Positions 19,092 through 29,600 of a stretch of DNA of 64,000 bases are shown here, in pieces. The translations under genes and the position numbers were made by a program. Location of the stretch: positions 1,550,001 through 1,614,000 of the forward strand of contig NW_020825327.1 in NCBI RefSeq assembly GCF_003286085.1, in the 5' to 3' direction. The stretch comes from Drosophila persimilis. Its lineage: Eukaryota > Arthropoda > Insecta > Diptera > Drosophilidae. Under the pieces are notes generated by a model, which made no database searches, was not told the DNA's origin, and was given only the letters and a program-made list of their open reading frames with translations. Numbering within the stretch: the stretch's first letter is position 1; every line of letters starts with the position of its first letter.

Positions 19092-19320
19092 GAAAAGTCA
19101 AGAACCGCGGCTGCAGCTGCGCAGAGAATGAGAGATTCGACGCTTAAAGTACCGGAATTTGTCTATAAATAATCCAGCCGCACTCTCACTGAATTTGCAC
19201 TTTAAACTGTTTTTCAACGTGCACCCAAATATATTTGTTGGTAGTTAAACTACCCAACAACACAATATTGTATAATTAATAAGTGTTTTAACGGAACGCG
19301 ATTAAGAAATGGTTTTATAT

Positions 19321-19338
19321 CACGTCGGGGGGTCACCA
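19321..19338 (-). other. Primer binding site of unit B2 (tryptophan-tRNA type with extra bases)
   Basis: The minus strand reads TGGTGACCCCCCGACGTG one base inside the middle LTR. The tryptophan-tRNA primer site known from retroviruses is the same but with four rather than six C residues. Confidence 0.6.
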
Positions 19339-19339
19339 A

Positions 19340-19733
19340 TGTTTGGATGCCAAGCTTTTTTGGCACCTATGTGTTTCAAAAATGAAAAGAGATTTTGGGT
19401 TAATCTTTATAATTCGTATTTAATCTTGGTGGCTTAGCGGAAGCCGATTGCTTGCTATTGCCAGATAAACTTTATGCGAGATCGATATGCAACCAATGCG
19501 CAGAGGGGTTAGCATAGAACTAAACTATAGACGACGGCGTTAGATCAAAGTGATTGCCGAAGTGGCGGCAGCAGATCAAAGTAATTGCCGAAGTGGCGGC
19601 GGCAGAGAGCCCCTTTAGCGGGAGAGCGCAGCAGCTCTGCAGAAAGTCAACGCTTTACAACATAGGCGGCTCTCTCTGCTCATACAATAATAATGTTAAA
19701 GTTACGGTTATTATTCAGCGGCTGGCCCGAACA
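19340..19733 (-). repeat. Element B, middle LTR (394 bp), shared by both units
   Basis: TGTTTGGATGCC start and CCGAACA end. It is the 3' LTR of B1 and the 5' LTR of B2. It contains two 31 bp copies of GATCAAAGTRATTGCCGAAG... at 19543-19573 and 19574-19604. Confidence 0.85.
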
Positions 19734-22700
19734 TACTCCCCCCGTTGGGAGCTAGTCTCTCAACAGATTCCTTAAGGGGCAGCAAACATAGCCGAGTGAC
19801 GGCCCTCCTGATGTTTCCTGAGGATGTCTTCAGGTCAGCGACGCGACACACACCGTCCTTGCCCATATCCAGCCAATTCCATCGCATTGGAGATTTTCGT
19901 TTTGCGCGGAGGTACGCCACTTCGCGCGCTCTTGCAAAAGAGTGAGATACTCTTCGCGCCAACGGCTCCAAAATATTTGTTGTAGTTGGGTGACCCGCTG
20001 CCAGCCATCCAGACGATTGTAGTTCAGCTTCGTTAGGTCAGGCTCGAGGATTTGCTCATGGGGGCCGCCTAAAAGCAGATGAGCAGGAGTCAAAACGTCT
20101 AAATCATCAGGATTTTCTGAAAGCGAGAGCAAAGGGCGAGAGTTAACAATTGCAGTGATCTGACAGATCAGAGTGCGCAGCTCGTCGAAGCTAAGCACAG
20201 ATGGTCCAACTGAGCGGTACAGGTGATATTTTGCGGTCTTCACGGCCGCTTCCCACAACCCGCCAAAATGCGGAGAGCGAGGTGGGATGAAACGCCAGTC
20301 GATCGAGTCAGCCAAGCAGGATTTGTGGACCTCCTTCATATGCGGTTCGCTCAGACAGAGCTTCTTTAGCTCCAGAAGCTCGTTCTTGGCCCCAACGAAG
20401 TTTGTCGCATTGTCCGACCAAATTTGACTTGGCCTTCCTCGAGTGGAAGTAAAACGCTTTAGTGCGCCTAGAAACGATGCGGTGGTCAAATCCTTTACGA
20501 GCTCCATGTGTATAGCCTTAGAAGTGAAGCAGATGAATACGCTAATGTAGCACTTGATCGGAGGCCTTGTGTGGATTTCTGATCGGTAGAAAAAAGGTCC
20601 ACAGTAATCAACTCCAGTGACTTCAAAAGCTCGAGATCCTTCCAAACGTTCCTTAGGTAGGTCTCCCATGATGTGTTCGACCATGCGCGGCCTAGTCCTG
20701 AAGCATCTCACACATCTGCTGACGACCCTTGACACTGCCTTAACACCTCCAATGGGCCAATATTCCAGCCGAATTTTGGATAGCAAGGCGCGAGGTCCGG
20801 CATGGAGGTTTCTTTCATGATAATATCTTATCAGCGCAAGGGTAATGGAATGTTCCTTTGGCAGAATGAGCGGGTGCTGAGCGTCAAATCCTAGCGATGA
20901 GTTGCCAAGACGACCTCCAACTCTAAGTAGTCCAGAATGATCGATGAACGGGTTGAGCGAACTAATAGAACTGGATTTCATGACTTGACCATTGCGCCGA
21001 ATCTCCTTTATGTCCATCCACAAATTTGCCAGCTGAATGTGTCGAATTAGAAGATGCGTTCCTTGCCGAATATCAGAAACGGTGAGTCCTGGATGCCTAA
21101 GACGATGTATAAATTTATGCATGTAGGCGAATGTGCGCTGCATGCGAAAGAATGAATTCGCAAATTTGCATCCGGACGTGAGATCGGCATGTGGAGACGT
21201 GATGAGCAATCCTCTCTTGCGAAGCTCCAAAGTTGCTATGTTGTTAGATGGAGATACAGGCCACTTATCCTTGGAGCCTAGCAAAAAGGATGGGCCGTGA
21301 AACCATAGCTCTGACTGGATAAGATGGTTGGGAAGCGAGCCTCTCGAGAGAATATCAGCAGGATTTAAAGATGTGGGAAAATAGTGCCATTCCATGGCTG
21401 CCGTCAACTCCTGAATTGATGCCACTCGATTTGCCACGAAAACTTGAAATTTAGCTGGCTCGTCCCTAATCCAAGATAATGCTGTTGACGAATCCGACCA
21501 GCAATAGAACCGACCTGTAAAGATTCCCATGTCCTTTACATTCTGCATGATTTTCGCAAGTAAATGGGCTCCACTTAATTCCAGCTTAGGAATCGATATA
21601 GTCTTTAGCGGCGCCACTCGCGACTTTGAGCACAAAACGTGGCTCGAAGACTGGGCTTCCCTGGACACGACATACACGCAAGCGCCATATGCTTCTAAGC
21701 TGGCATCACAGAATCCGTGAACTTCTGTAGCCACACTAGAACGAAGAACCAAGCGAGGAAATGAGATCCGAGAAATGCTTGCCAAACTATTTCTCAAGTC
21801 CATCCAAGTTGAATGCAACGCTGAGGGTAGGCTTTCATCCCAATCCAAATTTTCTCTCCAAAGCTGCTGAAGGAAGATTTTGCACCTGACAATGACTGGA
21901 TTTATCAATCCAAGAGGGTCGTAGAACCGCGCAATCGTAGATAAAACCGACCGCTTTGATGGCTTTGAGGTTGTGTCCAGTGCGGACAAGGCAAAAAGCA
22001 GCTGATCCGAAGCAGGGTCCCACGCTAAGCCGAGAGTTTTGGCTATGTCGCTTCCATCATTAAACTTTAGGAACTTCTCTATGTCATCTTCAGGGGTTCC
22101 CTCAAGTACTTCCTGGTGACTGGAGCACCATTTCCTAAGTCTAAAATTACCACGGGACAGTAAAGCTGATGTTTGGTGCATCTTGTCCATGACCTGTGCG
22201 ACCGAATTACCGCCCGAAATAAGGTCATCCACGTAAAACTCCTGCCGCAGAGCAGCTGAGCCGAGAGGGTAGGACTCACCCTCGTCGATGGCCAGCTGGT
22301 GCATTGCGCGGACCGCTAAAAATGATGCAGCCTTCGTCCCGTATGTGACGGTGTCTAATGTGTAGACTTGAACCTCGGACTCGATGGAATCTCGCCATAG
22401 TATGCACTGATACAAATTGTCGGGTGGAGACACTCGTACGCAGCGGTACATTTTACAAATGTCCCCAGTGAGAGCGACTGGATATGTTCGAAAGCGAATC
22501 AATATGTTAAACAATGCAGGCTGAATAACAGGGCCTGTCATCATCACATCATTTAGAGAATATCCAGTTGATGTAGCTGCGGATCCATCGAAAACGACAC
22601 GGAGTTTTGTCGTCGTACTGTCCTCCTTTAGGACACAGTGATGAGGCAAGAAATATTTGCAGAGACTACGGGAATCAGGGTTGACTTGGTGCATATGATG

Positions 22701-23542
22701 CAAATCAATGTACTCCCTCATAAAGGCGGAATACCGCTCCTTGAGTGTAGGATTACGCTCCAGTTTTCGCTCCAGACTGATGAACCGTCGATAAGCCTGA
22801 GCATAAGATTCTCCTAAGCGATCAGTATTGTTATTTAGCGGCAGACGAACTGCATACTCCCCGGATGGCAACCGTGAAAGGTGGCTTACGAAATGTGCTT
22901 CACAATCGTCTTCTTCTTTGGTATTCAACCCAGCGTCCACACAATTCTCGACTTCCCAAAACATACGAAGAGTTTTATCCAACCTTGCGTCCCTCTCAGC
23001 TATCGAATCTGGACAATTGTGCGTAGCCAAAAGCGCCGAGCTTGATACCTTCTGTCCACCGCCAGATACGATCCACCCAAGCCGGGTCTTCTGCAGAAGA
23101 GGCAGTCCATCGGTGAGTTTGATTTGCCCTACGCAGAGGAGATCATAAAAAACGCTCGCACCAATGAGAAGATCAACCCGTTGAGGATTGAAAAATGCAG
23201 GATCAGCGAGCTGAATGTTAGAGGAATACGCCAATCGGATACATTTACTGTCATACTTGGTTGAGAATCGGTAATCGTGGGGGCGATGAGAGCAGTAAGC
23301 GTAGTTGTGTAAGCAGAGGTGCGAGAATGCATACAAATGCTTATGGTGGATCCCTCAGTAGAAACGCTGGTATCGCCCAGCTCAGACACAAGTGCAGACG
23401 ATTGAGTTCTCCTAAGCTGAAGCTGTTGGGCGAACCTGGATGTGACGAGATGCAGCTGCGATCCTGAATCTAAGATGGCACGACAAGGAACTAAAACGCC
23501 AGACCGATTCTTTACGAGAACCACGGCTGTAGCCAGAAGCAC
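19734..23542 (-). pseudogene. Element B1 pol: protease, RT, RNase H, integrase
   Basis: The protease active site is ILDSGSQLHLV (about 23470-23500). A frameshift near 23230 follows VNVSDWRIP. The long frame 23336-19830 carries LADPAFFNPQRVDLLIGA, the RT box FYVDD (YVDD at 22224-22235), RNase H signatures (WSDSSTALSWI, NPADILSRG), the integrase zinc finger region and the catalytic core (GVDYCGPF, WSDNATNFVGA, LWEAAVKTAKYHLYR). A second frameshift near 19900 puts the last ~60 residues (RAVTRLCLLPLKE) in another frame. Most of the protein is intact, which indicates a young copy. Confidence 0.85.
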
Positions 23543-23674
23543 GACATCAGAGTGAAGACCTTGGGCAGCAAGAGAGGTAGACGAAGGTAGAGACGAGCTG
23601 CTAGCAGAATTTTGAGCAACGGAAAGAGTGTCCGGGTGAACGGTCAGATCGGGAGGAGTAATACCTGGGCAACC

Positions 23675-25033
23675 TTATGTTGTGGGCTGTATACTATCGA
23701 AGTGCAACAAACTATGATGCCTACCGCCGCATACTCGACATTTTCCACTATTGCATGCGCGGGTCCGGTGCCCCGGTTTTAGGCAATTGAAGAATAGGGA
23801 AAGCTTCTTCACTTCTTTGTGTCGCAGCAACGGTGAGAGATTTCCGAATATCTTGCACGAGTATATTCCATGGCCCGCTGAGTGGCAAAAGACGCATACA
23901 GACGGGTCGGCGGAAGAGTTGGAAGCTACAAACGTTTTCTTAACCTTCGTATAGGAATGGTTTTTTCCCACCTGATCGCTACTAGCGTGTGTCGCTGTAG
24001 CATATTCCAATCGCTCCATTTTCTGGCAGCGTTGCTGCAAGAATTCGAAGAATTCCTCTGCGGTAGGTATAGCATCCGACGATGTGTGCTCCTCCCATTT
24101 GGTTTGCGTCTTCGAATCCAACTTCTGGAGCAGCATGTTGATAACCATGAATCCTGAAATCTCCTCAGCAGTTCCCAATGTCTGCAACGCTCGCATGTGT
24201 AAATTGACTGCATCCGAAAACTCCCGAAGCCTTTTAGCAGAAGGCGAGTCTACCCTCTTTAGCCCAAGAATCTTCTTGATGTGTGCCTGGAAAACAAGTC
24301 TTTTGTTATTAAAGCGTTTATTAAGTATATCCAGAGCCGCACGATAATTGGCACTGGAGAGCTCCAACGATCGAACCGAATCCAAAGCCGCATCAGCGAG
24401 GCAAGAGCGAAGGTGCTGGAATTTCTCGATGTCACTGAGATCCGCATCCGCTTCAATCACCGATTTGAACATTGCCATAAAATCCGAGAACTCGACGTAT
24501 CCACCAGAAAACTTAGGCACCTTCAGCTCAGGAAGTCGCTGCTTGTGAGCCATGATGATGGTACTATGTCCGGAATGGCTTGGCAGAGTCGTAGAATGGG
24601 CAGCGGCGTGTGACTGGCTTACTTCAACAGCAGCCAGCAACTCAGCTTTCAACGATATGAAAAGAGTATCGAAGATTTCGCGCAGCTCACTCCCAATCTC
24701 GTTTTGATCGAGAGCCTCCAATTCATTATGGGCCTTATTAAATTCCTCTCGAATTTCTGCCAACATATCAAGGCGCACCTCGACTTCCGCGGCGGTCAGC
24801 TTATCGATTTTATTCCCCGCGAAGGATTCGCCAAGCCTGTGCAATCGATCATATAATGACTGACTTTTACGCTTATACAGACTCAGTCTGGAATCAACCA
24901 CCACAATATTTCCGCCCGCGCCTGTATTCGGATCGTTGTCCTTGTTAACCGTTGTGCAATTCGACACAACAACGGAAAATGAAATACCGCTTAAGCGACG
25001 ATGTATAGACGCGAGAGCGAGAATGCAAGACAC
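23675..25033 (-). CDS. Element B1 gag
   Basis: 452 codons to a TAA at 23673-23675. The same frame continues open beyond the stop into protease, so one stop codon separates gag from pol. The order is a helical N-terminal region, the capsid motif VPKFSGGYVEF, then CCHC-type knuckles (CVFCHSAGHGIYSC, CRVCGGRHHSLLH). Gag would package element RNA into particles. The start at 25033 follows a leader of about 230 bp after the primer site. Confidence 0.8.
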   Translation of the reverse strand: MSCILALASIHRRLSGISFSVVVSNCTTVNKDNDPNTGAGGNIVVVDSRLSLYKRKSQSLYDRLHRLGESFAGNKIDKLTAAEVEVRLDMLAEIREEFNKAHNELEALDQNEIGSELREIFDTLFISLKAELLAAVEVSQSHAAAHSTTLPSHSGHSTIIMAHKQRLPELKVPKFSGGYVEFSDFMAMFKSVIEADADLSDIEKFQHLRSCLADAALDSVRSLELSSANYRAALDILNKRFNNKRLVFQAHIKKILGLKRVDSPSAKRLREFSDAVNLHMRALQTLGTAEEISGFMVINMLLQKLDSKTQTKWEEHTSSDAIPTAEEFFEFLQQRCQKMERLEYATATHASSDQVGKNHSYTKVKKTFVASNSSADPSVCVFCHSAGHGIYSCKIFGNLSPLLRHKEVKKLSLFFNCLKPGHRTRACNSGKCRVCGGRHHSLLHFDSIQPTT

Positions 25034-25262
25034 GAAAAGTCAAGAACCGCGGCTGCAGCTGCGCAGAGAATGAGAGATTCGACGCTTAAAGTACCGGAAT
25101 TTGTCTATAAATAATCCAGCCGCACTCTCACTGAATTTGCACTTTAAACTGTTTTTCAACGTGCACCCAAATATATTTGTTGGTAGTTAAACTACCCAAC
25201 AACACAATATTGTATAATTAATAAGTGTTTTAACGGAACGCGATTAAGAAATGGTTTTATAT

Positions 25263-25280
25263 CACGTCGGGGGGTCACCA
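25263..25280 (-). other. Primer binding site of unit B1
   Basis: Same sequence as in unit B2 (TGGTGACCCCCCGACGTG), one base inside the right LTR. Confidence 0.6.
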
Positions 25281-25281
25281 A

Positions 25282-25660
25282 TGTTTGGATGCCAAGCTTT
25301 TTTGGCACCTATGTGTTTCAAAAATGAAAAGAGATTTTGGGTTAATCTTTATAATTCGTATTTAATCTTGGTGGCTTAGCGGAAGCCGATTGCTTGCTAT
25401 TGCCAGATAAACTTTATGCGAGATCGATATGCAACCAATGCGCAGAGGGGTTAGCATAGAACTAAACTATAGACGACGGCGTTAGATCAAAGTGATTGCC
25501 GAAGTGGCGGCAGCAGATCAAAGTAATTGCCGAAGTGGCGGCGGCAGAGAGCCCCTTTAGCGGGAGAGCGCAGCAGCTCTGCAGAAAGTCAACGCTTTAC
25601 AACTGCTCATACAATAATAATGTTAAAGTTACGGTTATTATTCAGCGGCTGGCCCGAACA
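25282..25660 (-). repeat. Element B, right outer LTR (379 bp), 5' LTR of B1
   Basis: TGTTTGGATGCC start and CCGAACA end. It keeps the duplicated 31 bp unit but lacks about 15 bp present in the middle LTR (near 25604). The target duplication CTATT follows at 25661. Confidence 0.85.
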
Positions 25661-26056
25661 CTATTTTTACACAGTTTAACTATCCATAGTTGAACTCTAA
25701 ACATGTAACATTAAACATTTGTATTAGGCTCTGCACATTGAGCACATCCCGGGGAACGGTGGGATTTTTTGACAGATGTGAAACCCCGATTATCAATAGA
25801 ACCTTCCAACATCTACCATCCATCAAAAGCAGCTGATGAATATAAAATAACAATATTATGGTCTAAATTGTGAAATTTCAACAGTTTAAAATTTATAAAT
25901 TGGCTTTTTTTATTGGCTAGAATAAAGCTATACATATATGTGATATAAACATTACACTTTGGACTCCCGTAAAAATTGCTCTGTTTGGAGGTTAGACTGG
26001 CATTGGCTGCTCGCAGTTTGCTGGAGTATCTCTCGCTTTGTTTCCTGGTGCTCGTC
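25661..26056 (-). repeat. Right arm of the inverted duplication: small-gene 3' exon and downstream flank
   Basis: Reverse complement of about 7997-8410. It includes the coding 3' end, the AATAAA-type signal and the flank down to the CR1 junction. This arm continues to the left of element B as 16931-17596. Confidence 0.8.
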
Positions 26057-26341
26057 CTGTAATTTCTGCAGGTAGAAGGAAGAACATGAAATTAGGAAGG
26101 AAATGATGGTCGAGGACCTCATTAACACGCAAAAACAAAACTCCAGATGATTTATTGCAAGTGCTGAGAAATAAAAATAAAGAAGTTTATAATTTGCATT
26201 ACGGTCTAAACAATATTTTGCGATGGCAAATCGTATCTGTTCTGCTGACTGATTAAAATCACCAGAACTGTTGCTGCTATCAGGCTGTTCGCATATTTTG
26301 CTGTTGAACCACGGCCGGAATAATTGCAACATCTTCATCAT
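25952..26341 (-). CDS. Unidentified small host gene, head to head with Polr3A
   Basis: The minus-strand frame from ATG 26341 to the stop at 25952 is 129 codons if read straight through, but an intron is likely. A middle stretch is hydrophobic and low-complexity, and the pyrimidine-rich TTCCTTCTACCTGCAG right before AAATTACAGG looks like a 3' splice site. Exon 1 would encode MMKMLQLFRPW through SAEQIRFAIAKYC; the last exon encodes the charged DEHQETKREILQQ tail ending LRESKV. The exact donor could not be fixed. I do not recognise the family. The last exon is duplicated at 7997-8121. Confidence 0.45.
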   Translation of the reverse strand: MMKMLQLFRPWFNSKICEQPDSSNSSGDFNQSAEQIRFAIAKYCLDRNANYKLLYFYFSALAINHLEFCFCVLMRSSTIISFLISCSSFYLQKLQDEHQETKREILQQTASSQCQSNLQTEQFLRESKV

Positions 26342-26655
26342 CCATTACAAGAACAAAAATTAATAAATTGTCATTAGCTGTTTTCGACGGATGGTGAATG
26401 GTGCCAGTGTGAATCGGAGTTTCACACCTGTCAAAAAATCCCACCATTCCCCCGGGATGGGCTCAGTGTGCAGAGCCTATTATAGTCTTCGAAATCCCAA
26501 CGTTTGCTTTAGAACGACATATCGATGGAAAAAAAAACCGGGACATATCGTTCAATTAAATATTATCGATAGTGCCAACGATGGTTGTGTAGCCCTAAGT
26601 CTTGAATTGTAATTCACATTTATCATATACAAATATACTTTTTGGTGTTATCAAT
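26342..26655. promoter_or_regulatory. Shared divergent promoter of Polr3A and the small gene
   Basis: 314 bp between two divergent ATGs. It contains a perfect DRE (TATCGATA, 26564-26571), a near-match (TATCGATG, 26520-26527) and a block 26375-26485 (TTTCACACCTGTC, CCACCATTCC, GCAGAGCC). That block recurs as an inverted repeat downstream of the small gene (25722-25830). DRE boxes are typical of TATA-less housekeeping promoters in Drosophila, which suits a polymerase subunit. Part of the region (26480-26571) is copied at 14986-15090. Confidence 0.6.
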
Positions 26656-26699
26656 ATGCCTAAGGAACAGTTTCGTGCATCGGCTCTGAACAAAAAAAT
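26656..26699 (+). CDS. Polr3A: Polr3A exon 1
   Basis: 44 coding bases starting [14 protein letters not shown]. The donor GTAAGTG begins at 26700. The ATG matches the start of the family, and the next codon is split across the intron. Confidence 0.85.
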
Positions 26700-29600
26700 G
26701 TAAGTGTCTCCATTTTAAATTTGTACTAGTTAAAATCACCGTTTCCCCAGTTCACATGTACAGTTTGGAATCAGTGGGGCCGATGAGATTCAGCAGGAAG
26801 CGCTGGTAAGGATCACCTCAAAAAATCTCTATCAAGGACAACGACAACCGGTGCCTTCTGGCGTACTGGATCGTCGAATGGGCATCAGCACGAAAGATGC
26901 TGTATGTGAAACGTGCGGTCATGGTTTGAATGAGTGCATCGGGCACTTTGGCTATTTAGACTTAGCGCTCCCAGTCTTCCACATAGGCCACTTCCGTGCC
27001 ACAATTAATATTCTACAGATGATATGTAAGTCGTGTGCTCAGGTGATGCTAAAGTTTGAGGACCGTCTTTCATTTGAAAAAAAGCTACATAATCCAAATT
27101 TCTCATATCTGGGAAAAAAAGCCTTGCATGCACAGATGTTGGCCAAGGCCAAGAAAGTCACAAAATGCCCACACTGCGGAACCGCCAACGGAGGCGTGAA
27201 AAAGGGTCCTGGGCTTCTGAAGATTTTGCATGATCCATACAAAGGGCGCAAGGTAGATGCTGTGTTTACAAGCAATATGGATGAAATGCTTCGCTCGACA
27301 GAGTTCAATCGCGACCTTAATCTTACACTCAGTAATTACAGCACGGCTGAGGAGCTAACTCCACTAATGGTGCTGGACCTTTTTGAACAGATCCCACAGA
27401 GTGATGTAGCCTTATTGGGAATGTGCTCTCGTGGTGCCCATCCTAAGCATCTAATTGTGACGCGCGTATTTGTGCCTCCTGCCTGCATTCGTCCATCGGT
27501 ATTATCAGAAGTAAAGGCCGGCACAACAGAAGATGACTTGACTATGAAACAGAGCGAGATCTTACTAATTAATGATGTGATCCAGCGTCACATGGCTACC
27601 GGCGGAAAAATAGAACTTATATATGAAGACTGGGACTTTTTACAACTGCATGTGGCCCTTTACTTTCATAGCGAGATCAGTGGAATTCCGATCAACATGG
27701 CACCGAAGAAAACTACACGAGGCATTGTTCAGCGTTTGAAGGGAAAACAGGGACGATTCCGATGCAACCTATCTGGAAAACGTGTAGACTTCAGCGGCCG
27801 TACCGTCATTTCGCCGGACCCCAACTTGATGATTAATCAGGTGGGTGTGCCAGTGCGTGTTGCTAAGATTCTTACCTACCCGGAACGCGTAAATCTCGCA
27901 AACATTCGTCATATGAAGCATCTTGTACGCAATGGACCTGGCACGCACCCAGGGGCCAACTACGTCCAACAGCGGGGTTCTAGTTTTAAAAAGTACCTCG
28001 CATATGGCAATCGTGAGAAGGTTGCACAGGAGCTTAAATGTGGGGATATTGTGGAGAGGCATCTGTGCGATAACGATATCGTTCTATTTAATCGCCAACC
28101 TTCGCTCCACAAGATGTCCATTATGTGTCATCGCGCCAAAGTACAACCCCAACGGACGTTTCGTTTTAATGAGTGCGCCTGTACACCATACAACGCCGAC
28201 TTCGACGGTGATGAGATGAATCTTCACTTGCCACAGACTGAGGAGGCCAGAGCCGAGGCATTAATCCTTATGGGTAATCAGTCAAACTTGGTTACGCCAA
28301 AAAATGGCGAGATTTTGATTGCTGCCACGCAGGACTTTATAACTGGTGGATACCTGCTTACACAAAAAGAGGTTTTTCTTACCAAGGAAGAGGCAATGCA
28401 GTTAGCTGCCTGCTTTTTAGACAACGAAGACTCGACCATGAACATTCAGATACCAGCACCTGCTCTTCTTAAGCCGCGCCGACTCTGGACTGGAAAACAA
28501 ATATTCAGCTTGCTAATGCGCCCAAACAGCGACTCTCATATTCGTCTCAATATGGTGAACAAGGGCCGAAACTATACAAAAAACATGGATCTATGTATCA
28601 ACGACTCTTGTATGTGGCTTTTTAATATACTTAACAAATGAATTTACAACTAAACTCGACTTTCTGTGCACTAATTGTAGGGATTCACATCCGGAATTCT
28701 GAGCTAATGTGTGGTGTAATGGATAAGGCCACAATGGGCTCGGGTACAAAGCAATGTATCTTTTATTTACTGCTGAGGGACTTTGGTGAGGCGCACGCTA
28801 CCAAAGCAATGTGGCGACTGGCCAGGGTTTGTATTTTAACACAAAAGCCCACTAACTTTTTTTTAACTGTTACGCAGTATTGGTTTATATTCCTAAATAT
28901 TTATGTTGTGTATTTATGGACATTTAAGATTAAGATTTTATACCCGATACTTAAAGAAAGTATAGGAGTATATTAGATTTGTGGGGAAAATGGATGTGTG
29001 TAATGCTCAGAAGGAAACGTTTCTGACTTCATAAAGTATATATATTCTTGATCAGCATCAATAGCCGAGTCAATAGACCCATGTCTGTCTGTGCATCCGT
29101 CCGTCTTGTTTGACGCCTAGTTCTCAGAGACTATTAGAGCTAGATTACAGACATTTTGTATCCAGACTCCTATGGTGTGATACCATGAATGTATATGTTT
29201 CAAAATTTTGGCACGACCTTTTCCGCCTCCACATACGACGAAAATCTGTGGCATCCAAAATTTTGAAGATACAAGAAAACTAAATATGCAGAATAGTAGA
29301 GAATGAAATTATATCTAGCAGATAGCCGATTCTGGATCAGATCTGATTATTATTATAGCCAGAAGGAACAAATCAATTTGCAGAGGGTAGGCAACTCCAT
29401 CCACGCGTTAGCTTATTCCCTGTCTCGTTCGCACACACTCTTGGTCGTGAATGTGTGCGCAGGGTACCGGGTATTTCGGGTGACTAAGTATCGAGTATAA
29501 ATGTAGAGTCGCGGCCGTAGCCACGACTCAACGTTCCCACTGCTTTGATTTCTGTAAAGGATATACTGGCAGCTATCAATAAGCTTTGAAAGCATTTAAC

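Larger units (their letters stand above)
17597..25660 (-). mobile_element. BEL/Pao-like element B: tandem of a full element and a deleted second unit
   Basis: Three LTRs (17597-17958, 19340-19733, 25282-25660) enclose one full internal region (B1, 19734-25281) and one reduced internal region holding only leader and gag (B2, 17959-19339). A single pair of CTATT duplications lies outside the outer LTRs. Both units read on the minus strand and share the middle LTR. Confidence 0.85.

Noticed and set aside
26391-26612. + strand open frame of 73 codons upstream of Polr3A
   Set aside because: It lies across the shared promoter and DRE boxes, has no family motif, and part of it is duplicated at 14986-15090 where the frame is not kept.
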